The position numbers and the translations under genes are program-made. A stretch of DNA of 64,000 nucleotides from JAFNGF01 sp964567045. GTDB taxonomy: Bacteria; Planctomycetota; Phycisphaerae; Sedimentisphaerales; Anaerobacaceae. The notes under the pieces are model-generated. The model had not been told where the DNA came from and ran no database searches. It worked only from the letters and a program-made list of their open reading frames with translations. Positions 32,716 through 39,656 of the stretch are shown piece by piece (within the stretch, counting starts at the first letter, position 1; the number at the start of each line of letters is the position of its first letter). The DNA is taken from NCBI GenBank assembly GCA_964567045.1, contig CAZMLE010000003.1, forward strand, positions 59,212-123,211, in the 5' to 3' direction.

Positions 32716-34931
32716 TGGCGCTTTCCCAGAAATCAAGGTCATCAGGATTGCCAGGCATCAGCTTGCAGAAGCGAGCAGATGATCCCGGCTCGCCGGGACT
32801 GGACGCGTCACTGGCTCCCACCAGCAATATCATTTTGGCTGTGGGCCTGGTGGTAATCCTGGCCACTCTTTTGGTTCCTCTACCCACACCGTTAATGGAT
32901 GTGCTTTTGGCCTGCAGCATATCTTTGGCGGTGGCGATACTAATAATTACACTCTCGGCGAAAGAGGCGCTGGAACTATCTACTTTCCCTTCATTACTTC
33001 TTTTCACGACCCTGTTTCGTCTGTCTCTTAATGTAGCCTCAACCAGGCTCATACTTCTGCAGGGTGACGCGGGCAAGATCATCCAGACGTTTGGTGATTT
33101 TGTTGCCGGCGGTAGTATAGTGGTCGGACTGGTTATCTTTCTAATCCTGGTTGTTATTCAGTTCGTCGTAGTCACAAAGGGTGCCGAGCGGATAAGCGAA
33201 GTATCCGCCCGGTTTACCCTCGACGCCATGCCCGGCAAACAGATGGCGATCGATGCCGACCTGAACGCCGGGGTTATTACAGAGGCTCAGGCCAACGAGC
33301 GCCGAGCAAAAATTGTCAAGGAAAGCGAATTCTACGGCGCAATGGATGGCGCCAGCAAGTTCATTCGTGGCGACGCCAAAGCGGGACTTATAATTACCGC
33401 TGTCAACCTCGTTGGCGGTATAGCTATGGGCTACTCACGCGGTATGAGCATTGCCACCGCTGTAAAGACGTACTCGATTCTTTCGATTGGCGATGGGCTG
33501 GTCAGCCAGATACCCTCGGTAATAATCGCCATAAGTTCGGGTTTTTTGGTGACCAAGATTTCTTCGAGCCGGAGTGTCAGCCAGGACCTCTCCCGGCAGT
33601 TTCTGGCCAGCAGCCAGCCGCTGATGATAGCTGCCCCCATCATCGCTGCGATGGCGTTGGTGCCGGGTCTGCCAAAGATACCTTTTGTGCTGTTAGCCGT
33701 GGGCATCGCCGTCCTGGGCCGGCTGACCACTCAATCCGAAAAGCAGCGACAGAAGCCGCCAACACCTGCGCACGCAAAGCCTGAAAAAGAACCGGTTGAA
33801 GAGTTGCTGGATGTGGACAGGATTTCGGTGCATGTGGGCGTGCGGTTGATTAGCATGGTTGACCCTCGCAAACACAACACAATTTTTGAACGGATCGGGG
33901 CTCTACGGCGAGGATTTGCCCAGCAACTGGGCATCGTCATCCCGCTTGTTCGCCTGCGAGATAACATCGGTCTCGAACCCAATGCTTACGAGATCAGACT
34001 CTCGGATCAGCCCGTGGCAAAGGGCCGATTAGAGCCCGGCAGGTATCTCGCTATGGACCCGGGCACCGTGCAGGAAAAAGTTATGGGGATAGCAACTGCC
34101 GAGCCTGTTTATGGCCTGCCCGCTTTGTGGATAACAGCGGAGAACAAGGAGAAGGCAGAACTGGCCGGCTACACCGTGATCGACCCTGAGTCGGTCTTTA
34201 TTACGCATTTGTCCGAAACACTCAAGAGGCACGCCGATGAAATGCTGACTCGCGAGGACGTGCAGCTTCTTATCGACCGACTTCGCAAAAATCAGCCTGC
34301 GCTGGTGGGTGACATTGTCGGCGCCGACGGACAGGTATCTATTGGATTACTTCAGCGCGTGCTCAGGAGTCTGCTCAAAGATGGAATACCGATTCGCGAG
34401 TTAACAACCATACTTGAGTCACTGAGTGAAAATGCTTCAAAGACAAAAAATGCCACTGCCCTGACGGAAATGGTTCGCAAATCATTGAGCAGAACAATCA
34501 CCGAGCAGTACAAAGACGAGACCGGCAAGATTTCGGCCATAGCGCTGGAGCCTGCTTTCGAGCATCAGATGGTATCCACTTTGCGACAGGAAGGAGCAGA
34601 GATAACCTTGGCTTTACCCACTGAGGTGGTGATCGAGACCAGTAGAAAAATTGCTCAGGCCTGGAAAGTAGCGATGGATAAAGGCAGGGATAAAGTGGTT
34701 CTGCTGTGCGATTCCAGGCTGCGGTCCTCGTTGGCGGCAATGCTGTCGCGGACTGTGCCGCCGCTGCCGGTTTTAGCTTATGACGAGATCGTGCTCGGCA
34801 CCGACATAGAGCCGATAGAGACTATAGCCGTTCAGCAGGCGGAATACGCTGTGCCGGAAGAGCAGGTACAAGGAATTCGCTCCGCGTGGACTCCGCAGCT
34901 TACTCCTGCTTTGGCAAGCATGGGAAGATAA
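32715..34931 (+). CDS. flhA: Flagellar type III export gate protein FlhA
   Basis: The 738-residue protein has seven to eight N-terminal membrane segments and the FHIPEP-family loop RFTLDAMPGKQMAIDADLNA. A large cytoplasmic domain follows (TEPVYGLPALWIT-like region, LLIDRLRKNQPALVGDIV). It forms the central nonameric gate of the export apparatus. Start at ATG 32715, coupled to fliN. FlhB and the FliPQR genes are not in this window. Confidence 0.97.
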   Translation: MALSQKSRSSGLPGISLQKRADDPGSPGLDASLAPTSNIILAVGLVVILATLLVPLPTPLMDVLLACSISLAVAILIITLSAKEALELSTFPSLLLFTTLFRLSLNVASTRLILLQGDAGKIIQTFGDFVAGGSIVVGLVIFLILVVIQFVVVTKGAERISEVSARFTLDAMPGKQMAIDADLNAGVITEAQANERRAKIVKESEFYGAMDGASKFIRGDAKAGLIITAVNLVGGIAMGYSRGMSIATAVKTYSILSIGDGLVSQIPSVIIAISSGFLVTKISSSRSVSQDLSRQFLASSQPLMIAAPIIAAMALVPGLPKIPFVLLAVGIAVLGRLTTQSEKQRQKPPTPAHAKPEKEPVEELLDVDRISVHVGVRLISMVDPRKHNTIFERIGALRRGFAQQLGIVIPLVRLRDNIGLEPNAYEIRLSDQPVAKGRLEPGRYLAMDPGTVQEKVMGIATAEPVYGLPALWITAENKEKAELAGYTVIDPESVFITHLSETLKRHADEMLTREDVQLLIDRLRKNQPALVGDIVGADGQVSIGLLQRVLRSLLKDGIPIRELTTILESLSENASKTKNATALTEMVRKSLSRTITEQYKDETGKISAIALEPAFEHQMVSTLRQEGAEITLALPTEVVIETSRKIAQAWKVAMDKGRDKVVLLCDSRLRSSLAAMLSRTVPPLPVLAYDEIVLGTDIEPIETIAVQQAEYAVPEEQVQGIRSAWTPQLTPALASMGR

Positions 34932-34934
34932 ACT

Positions 34935-35204
34935 ATGCCGTTAAACGCCCGATACATAGGAGTCACCGTTGCGGTGACATGCTTTTTCTGCCTGAGCTTT
35001 ATCAGTTGGATTAGCGGTCTTTCACCATTTATCTGTTGTAAGCGGGCTGTGATCGGAGCGGTAGTTGCGTATGTAGCTGCCAGCTTAGTCGTGAAAGCAA
35101 TTAATACCATTTTGATCAACGCAATGATTACCAGCCGTAAGAATCAGGCTTTGCCTGAAGTGGGCTCCCAGCAAAAGGAAAAACGCGGTGACAGTAAAGA
35201 CTGA
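34935..35204 (+). CDS. Small two-helix membrane protein
   Basis: The 89-residue protein has two hydrophobic segments (YIGVTVAVTCFFCLSFISWI and AVIGAVVAYVAASLVVKAIN) and a short charged cytoplasmic tail. It begins three bases after flhA and overlaps the sigma-28 start by 17 bases, so it is part of the same operon. No family is recognised. Planctomycete flagellar operons often carry such small genes at this place, but the role is unknown. Confidence 0.7.
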   Translation: MPLNARYIGVTVAVTCFFCLSFISWISGLSPFICCKRAVIGAVVAYVAASLVVKAINTILINAMITSRKNQALPEVGSQQKEKRGDSKD

Positions 35205-36033
35205 ACGAGTTTGTCCCCCGCACCAATTGAAGTTGCAGGCAGGTGTGCACACCGTTGCGCCCGGGGCAATTGGTGCGGGGCCCGAGCACCTGAAAGCCCT
35301 TGCCATGCGCACATACTCGGGACAGAAATCTCAGTCGCTCGACGATGAGCGGATCGAACAGTTTCTGCCTATGGTTCACAAGATTGCTTATCGGGCAGTG
35401 ACATACATTAAGCCGCCATTATCTTTTGAGGACCTGGTCTCGGCAGGGACTGTTGGATTAGTCAAAGCTGCCCGCGATTTCGATTCTTCGCACCACGCAG
35501 AGTTCACAACCTATGCCTATATCAGGGTAAAAGGGGCCATCCTTGACGAGCTAAGAAGCGCATCCTTGCTGCCTGCTAATCTCGGTAAGCAGATTCGAAA
35601 CGCGCTGGAACTCAGCCGGAAAATCACCGAGCAGACAGGCACCGCACCCACTGACGACGAGCTGGCTGCGAAACTTGGAATGAGTACCGGCGAGGTTTGC
35701 GAACTGTTTGAAAACGCTCGTGCCCGGCATTTTGTCTCAATAGACGGCTCTGGCGACGAGCAGCCCGCGTTATGCGAATTTTTGACTGAAGCCCATACAG
35801 CTACTCCTGACCAGCAGCTCGAACGGGCTGAGCTTATAGACAAGCTGACCGAGGCCATACAGAAACTCGACCAGAAGCGACGGCAGATCATCTTGCTCTA
35901 CTACCAGCAGCACCTGACGATGAAGCAAATAGGCGGCCTCCTTAAGATTACCGAATCGAGAGTCAGTCAGTTGCACGCCGGTGCACTGTTCCAATTATCT
36001 GTGGAATTAAGGGAGTGGAAAGATGGCGGATAA
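35188..36033 (+). CDS. fliA: Flagellar RNA polymerase sigma factor (sigma-28, FliA/WhiG)
   Basis: The 281-residue protein has regions 2 (FLPMVHKIAYRAV, SFEDLVSAGTVGLVKAARDF), 3 (TGTAPTDDELAAKLGMS) and 4 (LDQKRRQIILLYYQQHLTMK, then ITESRVSQLHAGAL). It transcribes late flagellar genes and is held by FlgM, encoded 2 kb downstream. The GTG at 35188 has AAGGAA before it. An internal ATG at 35305 would remove a 39-residue leader, most of which comes from a long palindrome. Both starts are possible; the ribosome-binding site favours GTG. Confidence 0.94.
   Translation: MTVKTERVCPPHQLKLQAGVHTVAPGAIGAGPEHLKALAMRTYSGQKSQSLDDERIEQFLPMVHKIAYRAVTYIKPPLSFEDLVSAGTVGLVKAARDFDSSHHAEFTTYAYIRVKGAILDELRSASLLPANLGKQIRNALELSRKITEQTGTAPTDDELAAKLGMSTGEVCELFENARARHFVSIDGSGDEQPALCEFLTEAHTATPDQQLERAELIDKLTEAIQKLDQKRRQIILLYYQQHLTMKQIGGLLKITESRVSQLHAGALFQLSVELREWKDGG
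35215..35282. repeat. Long inverted repeat in the sigma-28 leader
   Basis: CCCCGCACCAATTG at the left is exactly complementary to CAATTGGTGCGGGG at the right (14 pairs), around a 38-base centre that has its own GTGTGCACAC dyad. It is read in frame as the N-terminus between the GTG and the internal ATG, and could also fold in the mRNA near the start. Confidence 0.8.
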
Positions 36034-36250
36034 TGACTACAACATAATAAAGCCGGTGGACAGCCTGCACAGTATCCCCGGCTTGACTCCGGCGAAACAA
36101 CGCGAACAAAGAAAACGCCGGCAAAATTCGCACGGCAAACAAGAGGAAAATGCCAAACAACAGCCTAACGATTTGGTGGACCAACAGAAGCGCGGTGAAG
36201 AATCTACCGAGGTGGAAAACGGCCACCATCCCATAGACTATTGTGCATGA
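36023..36250 (+). CDS. Small charged protein after sigma-28
   Basis: The 75-residue product (NIIKPVDSLHSIPGLTPAKQ, then a Lys/Arg/Gln/Glu-rich tail) overlaps the sigma-28 gene by 11 bases, so it is co-translated. It has no signal peptide or membrane segment. The front part looks conserved in character while the rear is low complexity. No family is recognised. Confidence 0.6.
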   Translation: MADNDYNIIKPVDSLHSIPGLTPAKQREQRKRRQNSHGKQEENAKQQPNDLVDQQKRGEESTEVENGHHPIDYCA

Positions 36251-36298
36251 CTGGACATTGTTGTTTTGAGAGTAACACCAAAAGGGCAAAAGTGACAG

Positions 36299-36562
36299 AT
36301 GCAAAAGGCAGCAGGACACATTCTTAAAAGTAGTGAGGTTAAGCTCGAAGGCCAAATCAGGCTCGATCCCCACTTTCGCGGGGACAGGCTTGCCCCTGCG
36401 CAGGCAGGGGTGCGGATCGTCGAGAGCCATCCTGAATTTGCGGTCATCGAAGTGGTCTGCTGCTGCGGTGCAAGGACGTATCTTAAGTGTCAATATGCCG
36501 GTGGCGCAGCCGGCGAAGGCCAGAGCACCAGCGGGCAGGTGAGTGAGCAACCAAGTGTATGA
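36299..36562 (+). CDS. Small hypothetical protein with CxC motif and in-frame repeat
   Basis: The 87-residue product reads GHILKSSEVKLEG, then a repeat-derived DPHFRGDRLAPAQAGVR, then HPEFAVIEVVCCCGARTYLK. Without the insert the two flanks join into one plausible small beta domain with a CCC cysteine cluster. It overlaps the next frame region but ends before the lipoprotein start at 36648. It sits between sigma-28 and FlgM. Function unknown. Confidence 0.5.
   Translation: MQKAAGHILKSSEVKLEGQIRLDPHFRGDRLAPAQAGVRIVESHPEFAVIEVVCCCGARTYLKCQYAGGAAGEGQSTSGQVSEQPSV
36361..36416. repeat. Family B palindrome inside the 36299 gene
   Basis: CCCCACTTTCGCGGGG and CCCCTGCGCAGGCAGGGG occur side by side, encoding HFRGDRLAPAQAG. 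Confidence 0.7.
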
Positions 36563-36647
36563 TCGAGTGCACAAACTTAACTGGGTTCCACGAATCGCGG
36601 CCCTACGTAGGGCCATATTTACCCAGCGAATAGAAGGAGAAAATGCA

Positions 36648-37313
36648 ATGCAGGTTGGTAGAAAAACGGGCTTGTTTTTAACTGTGTTACTGTTGCTGCT
36701 ATCGGGCTGTTCGACTCCGCAGGAGCAGGCAGGCGCTATTCAGCAAGACAGTTCACTCCGCGGCAGCCCAGGTGGATCTATTGATCCGCAGGGTAGCTCT
36801 ATTGTGAAGAGGTTTCAAGATGCTGCCCCACAAAGCCGGACTGCTGTGGAGTCTGCCATGGAATTAATAGAAAAACATGCCGAGCTTTCCAAACAAGCCG
36901 CCGAGCTGGAGAGAACGAATCAGGGCCTTACTGCCGAAAATAACCGGCTCAAAGCACAGGTTACCTCGCTGGACAACGAATTGAAGCAGGCGCAGAAGGA
37001 ATTGACTGAGGCAAATGACCTTCTTGTCGAAATGCGTATAGAGTTGAACAACTGGAAGACCAGTGTCTTGGGCTTTCGAGATGAGATGCGGCAAGCTGAA
37101 ATGGCGCAACTGGAATCCTTGCTTAAGATTCTTAAGGTCTTGGGCGGAGAGGTCACCGTCCAGTCAGTAAAAGGCCAGGATACCGAGGATACAACTGCGA
37201 CCAGCGCATCACCACGCCAGCCGGGCCAGCTCGCCCCCGCGTCTCCCGACGCGAGTGGGGGCGGCGGGGCCAAAGTCCAGAAAGCTCCGACTCCAGGAGA
37301 GAACAATGGATAA
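36648..37313 (+). CDS. Coiled-coil lipoprotein
   Basis: The product of about 221 residues has a lipoprotein signal (LFLTVLLLLLSGC) and a long coiled coil at about 60-155 (AAELERTNQGLTAENNRLKA). The C-terminal tail contains a family B palindrome (LAPASPDASGGGGAKV). The ATG at 36648 has AGGAG nine bases upstream, which decides the start. Anchored in the envelope, it may be a structural or motor accessory factor; no family is recognised. It overlaps the next gene by 8 bases. Confidence 0.75.
   Translation: MQVGRKTGLFLTVLLLLLSGCSTPQEQAGAIQQDSSLRGSPGGSIDPQGSSIVKRFQDAAPQSRTAVESAMELIEKHAELSKQAAELERTNQGLTAENNRLKAQVTSLDNELKQAQKELTEANDLLVEMRIELNNWKTSVLGFRDEMRQAEMAQLESLLKILKVLGGEVTVQSVKGQDTEDTTATSASPRQPGQLAPASPDASGGGGAKVQKAPTPGENNG
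37232..37270. repeat. Family B palindrome inside the coiled-coil lipoprotein gene
   Basis: CGCCCCCGCGTCTCCCGACG faces CGAGTGGGGGCGGCGGGGC. The peptide LAPASPDASGGGG matches that made by the flgA copy. Confidence 0.7.
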
Positions 37314-38007
37314 TTCAGTAAGTCTGTTCATTGTTCGTTGTTCGTCGACGACCAATGAACTACGAACGATGAACTACCTGAACTGGGTGGCGCCACTTGT
37401 ACTATTGCTTTCGGGGCTTCTTGCCGGCTGCCAGCGTGATACTGGCTGCACAGGAAAAGCGGACGGCTTTTATCTTAATCCAGACCGGGATTTGTCTACC
37501 ATCGGTAGGGGAGCTATTGTTGAATTAGATAACGATTCGAGCTATCCGGAAATTTCCGCCGACGTAACCGAGGCTCTTTTCCTGGCGCTGCAGAAGAAGC
37601 AGGTTTTCGGCTTAACTGTCGTACACCGACAAGACCCGGCGTGGCGTAGTTTGCAGTTGGACCTGGACTCAGCCTATACCCTTGAACAATTATCGGCAAT
37701 CCGCCGGACGTTAAAGTGCGATGCGATATTGGCAGGGACTATCACCGAATATCGGCCTTACCCTCATCTTACCGTTGGGCTTCGAATGAAACTGATAGAC
37801 GTAAGCAGTGGAGAGCTGTTATGGGCCCTTGAACAGGTTTGGGACGCCTCTGACAAAGCAACTGAAGGCCGAGTAAAAAAGTACTTTGAGCGTCAAATGC
37901 GTTCCGGTTCCGCTGCTTTACGCGAACAGTTGGTTACCATCAGTTCGCTCAAGTTTGTCGGATTCGTAGCTTATGAGGTGGCTGAGACTTTGCCATGTGC
38001 AAGATAA
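37306..38007 (+). CDS. Envelope lipoprotein with repeat-extended N-terminus
   Basis: The 233-residue protein starts at ATG 37306, behind AGGAG. A family D repeat then adds about 20 residues (VRCSSTTNELRTM) before the lipoprotein signal (WVAPLVLLLSGLLAGC). The mature part resembles LpoB/CsgG-like lipoproteins (ALFLALQKKQVFGLTVVHRQ, then KCDAILAGTITEYRPYPHLT, LIDVSSGELLWALEQVWDAS). An ATG at 37371, right at the signal, has no ribosome-binding site. It may be related to FlgO/FlgT-type outer-membrane factors, which is a guess from fold and context. Confidence 0.75.
   Translation: MDNSVSLFIVRCSSTTNELRTMNYLNWVAPLVLLLSGLLAGCQRDTGCTGKADGFYLNPDRDLSTIGRGAIVELDNDSSYPEISADVTEALFLALQKKQVFGLTVVHRQDPAWRSLQLDLDSAYTLEQLSAIRRTLKCDAILAGTITEYRPYPHLTVGLRMKLIDVSSGELLWALEQVWDASDKATEGRVKKYFERQMRSGSAALREQLVTISSLKFVGFVAYEVAETLPCAR
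37325..37376. repeat. Family D repeat at the start of the envelope lipoprotein gene
   Basis: GTTCATTGTTCGTTGTTCG and CAATGAACTACGAACGATGA, around GTCGACGAC. Same family as 17694-17752 and 42999-43072. Confidence 0.75.
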
Positions 38008-38028
38008 CGAGAATTCGACAAAAGGCAT

Positions 38029-38055
38029 TAAGTTTTTTAGAAAACATGCGAAAAC
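38029..38055 (+). promoter_or_regulatory. Weak sigma-28-like promoter before flgM
   Basis: TAAG, fifteen bases, then GCGAAAAC: the spacing fits TAAA-N15-GCCGATAA, but the -10 matches only partly. It lies 36 bases before flgM, where a sigma-28 promoter is common. Confidence 0.25.
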
Positions 38056-38090
38056 GATTGTAGATTGGAAACTCAGGAGGAAAGTACATA

Positions 38091-38360
38091 ATGATAAATA
38101 AGATAGATGCACATCAAATTCACGATGTTTTGGCAAGACCGGCATCCCAACAGGCGAGCTCCGCCAAGGCTCTTGCAGATGGTGGCGTGGATATATCGCT
38201 GCAGATTAATTATGCCTCTTTGGTCGACAAGGCGATGCTAACCCAGCGGACCGACGCGGAGGTCGTCCAGCACGCCAGCGAACTCTTACGGTCCGGTCTA
38301 CTCGAAAGTCCGGAAAACGTCCGAGCAGCCGCAGAAAACATTGTCAAATTCGGGGTATAA
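38091..38360 (+). CDS. flgM: Anti-sigma-28 factor FlgM
   Basis: The 89-residue protein matches FlgM-like anti-sigma factors in size and C-terminal helices (VVQHASELLRSGLLESPENV, then AAENIVKFGV). It binds sigma-28 in the cytoplasm and is exported when the hook is complete, releasing late transcription. Start ATG 38091 behind AGGAGG. It ends the rightward flagellar locus. Confidence 0.82.
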   Translation: MINKIDAHQIHDVLARPASQQASSAKALADGGVDISLQINYASLVDKAMLTQRTDAEVVQHASELLRSGLLESPENVRAAAENIVKFGV

Positions 38361-39075
38361 AGACTTCCGGGCATAATTAACCCCCGGACTGTGCCGGGGG
38401 CGGCAGGCCTAATAGGCAAGGCCCACCAGGATGGTCAGAATAAAGCCTGGGCTTGTTTCATGGACGCGGCGAGGAGATGTGTACACTTGGCACCCCCACA
38501 GGTACTCATACCTCGCCGTTTTTCGTTCGCAATGTAGTCGGCAACTCGATGCTCCATACTCGGCGAGAATCCAGCATGGAGCATCTTTAGGCATAACAGT
38601 CAAGAATTTGCCCTGCCAGGCACTCTCTGATAGGTAATGTTGGTGTGTACCGCTGGTTCGCATCGGCGGCTGCATTGCGGTCGCGCCTGACCCGAACATC
38701 TACGGCAATAACATCGTCACTTCTGCAGCAGTGATCGACACGCTGATTGTCACCGTCCAACGGCTTGACGGCTTCGATTACGCAGAACGGCTCAACGACC
38801 GGGCATAAAGTTAACTTTATCATCTGCCACACCCCCGATTAACATCATAGTAGCAGATTGCCACGGCCAAATCAAGTGAAATTGCGCCACTTTCTTTTGC
38901 CGGCCGAACGGCTGTTTTGCCTATGGCGCCAGAGAATTCGCCAGAGTGATGTTATAGGACAACGGTGGACTTTTGTGGATACTTTTTGTGGTTCTATGCG
39001 TACAATGTCTTGGCAGATTCTGAGCCGCATGTAGCTTGAGGTATCGATATATCGGTTGTAGCAAAAGGTGTACCA
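38361..39075. other. Gene-poor region with hairpins and a broken reading frame
   Basis: CCCCCGG-ACTGTG-CCGGGGG at about 38383-38402 may terminate the flgM transcript. A GATGCTCCAT/CATGGAGCATC dyad follows at 38545-38591. A plus-strand frame runs from ATG 38431 to TAA 38637 and, without a new start, on to 38808. Its second half reads well (IGGCIAVAPDPNIYGNNIVT), so it may be a decayed gene. I recognise no family. Confidence 0.4.
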
Positions 39076-39276
39076 ATGCGTATTATTGCCCAATGCCCTA
39101 AGTGCAGTAACAAGTGGGTCTTAGATAGCAGTGCGGCGGATAAAAGGGTAAGGTGTCGCGTTTGTGGCCGGCTATTTAAAGTGCCAAAGCTGGAAGAAGT
39201 GCCGAAGGCGGTCAAAGTCATAAAGCAGGCAAACGGGACTATTTATGTAGATGAGGCTGGCAGGACCTACGGGTAA
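39076..39276 (+). CDS. MJ0042-type zinc ribbon protein
   Basis: The 66-residue protein carries CPKCSNKWVLDS and RCRVCGRLFKVP, two CxxC pairs about 20 residues apart, matching the MJ0042 / zinc-ribbon domain. It has no membrane segment, unlike many planctomycete members, so it is a lone ribbon. It may bind nucleic acid or a protein partner; function unknown. Confidence 0.75.
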   Translation: MRIIAQCPKCSNKWVLDSSAADKRVRCRVCGRLFKVPKLEEVPKAVKVIKQANGTIYVDEAGRTYG

Positions 39277-39340
39277 AGGCGGTTATCCCGCAAATCCTAT
39301 GAGCAGATGGGGCAAGACCAGCCAGTGAAGCCTTAATGGG

Positions 39341-39402
39341 CGACCCCGCCATAGTGATGGCGGGGTTAACCGGTTAACCCCACCGTCACCACGGTGGGGT
39401 TA
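39341..39402. repeat. Family C double palindrome
   Basis: ACCCCGCCATAGTGATGGCG and CCCCACCGTCACCACGGTGG flank GGTTAACCGGTTAACC. Third copy of the family. Confidence 0.85.
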
Positions 39403-39414
39403 GAGATTTTTTTC

Positions 39415-39444
39415 TTGACTTTAAGGTGGGCAATTTGATACAAA
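39415..39444 (+). promoter_or_regulatory. Sigma-70 type promoter candidate
   Basis: TTGACT and TACAAA are separated by 18 bases. It faces the large exported protein gene. Confidence 0.45.
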
Positions 39445-39656
39445 TATGGGCAGTGTGATGTGCGCGCTAATTGCGCCCGCACGCCGGGCTGCCGCACTTT
39501 TCATCAAGAAGAGGAGCTCTACTATTGGGACCATAGAGCCCATTTAGAGTAAGAATTGTTGACCGCCAGAAGGTTTTAGAGATCTGTTAACCGGAACTGG
39601 CTTTTTAGTGTGTAGCTAAAGTACAGATATCGTAACTTTTTTGAAGGAGGACTATT

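Larger units (their letters stand above)
39277..39656. other. Intergenic leader before the modular exported protein
   Basis: It contains a family C palindrome (39341-39402), a sigma-70 promoter candidate and about 200 bases of apparent untranslated leader. No small gene is convincing. GAAGGAGG lies just before the ATG at 39657. Confidence 0.6.
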
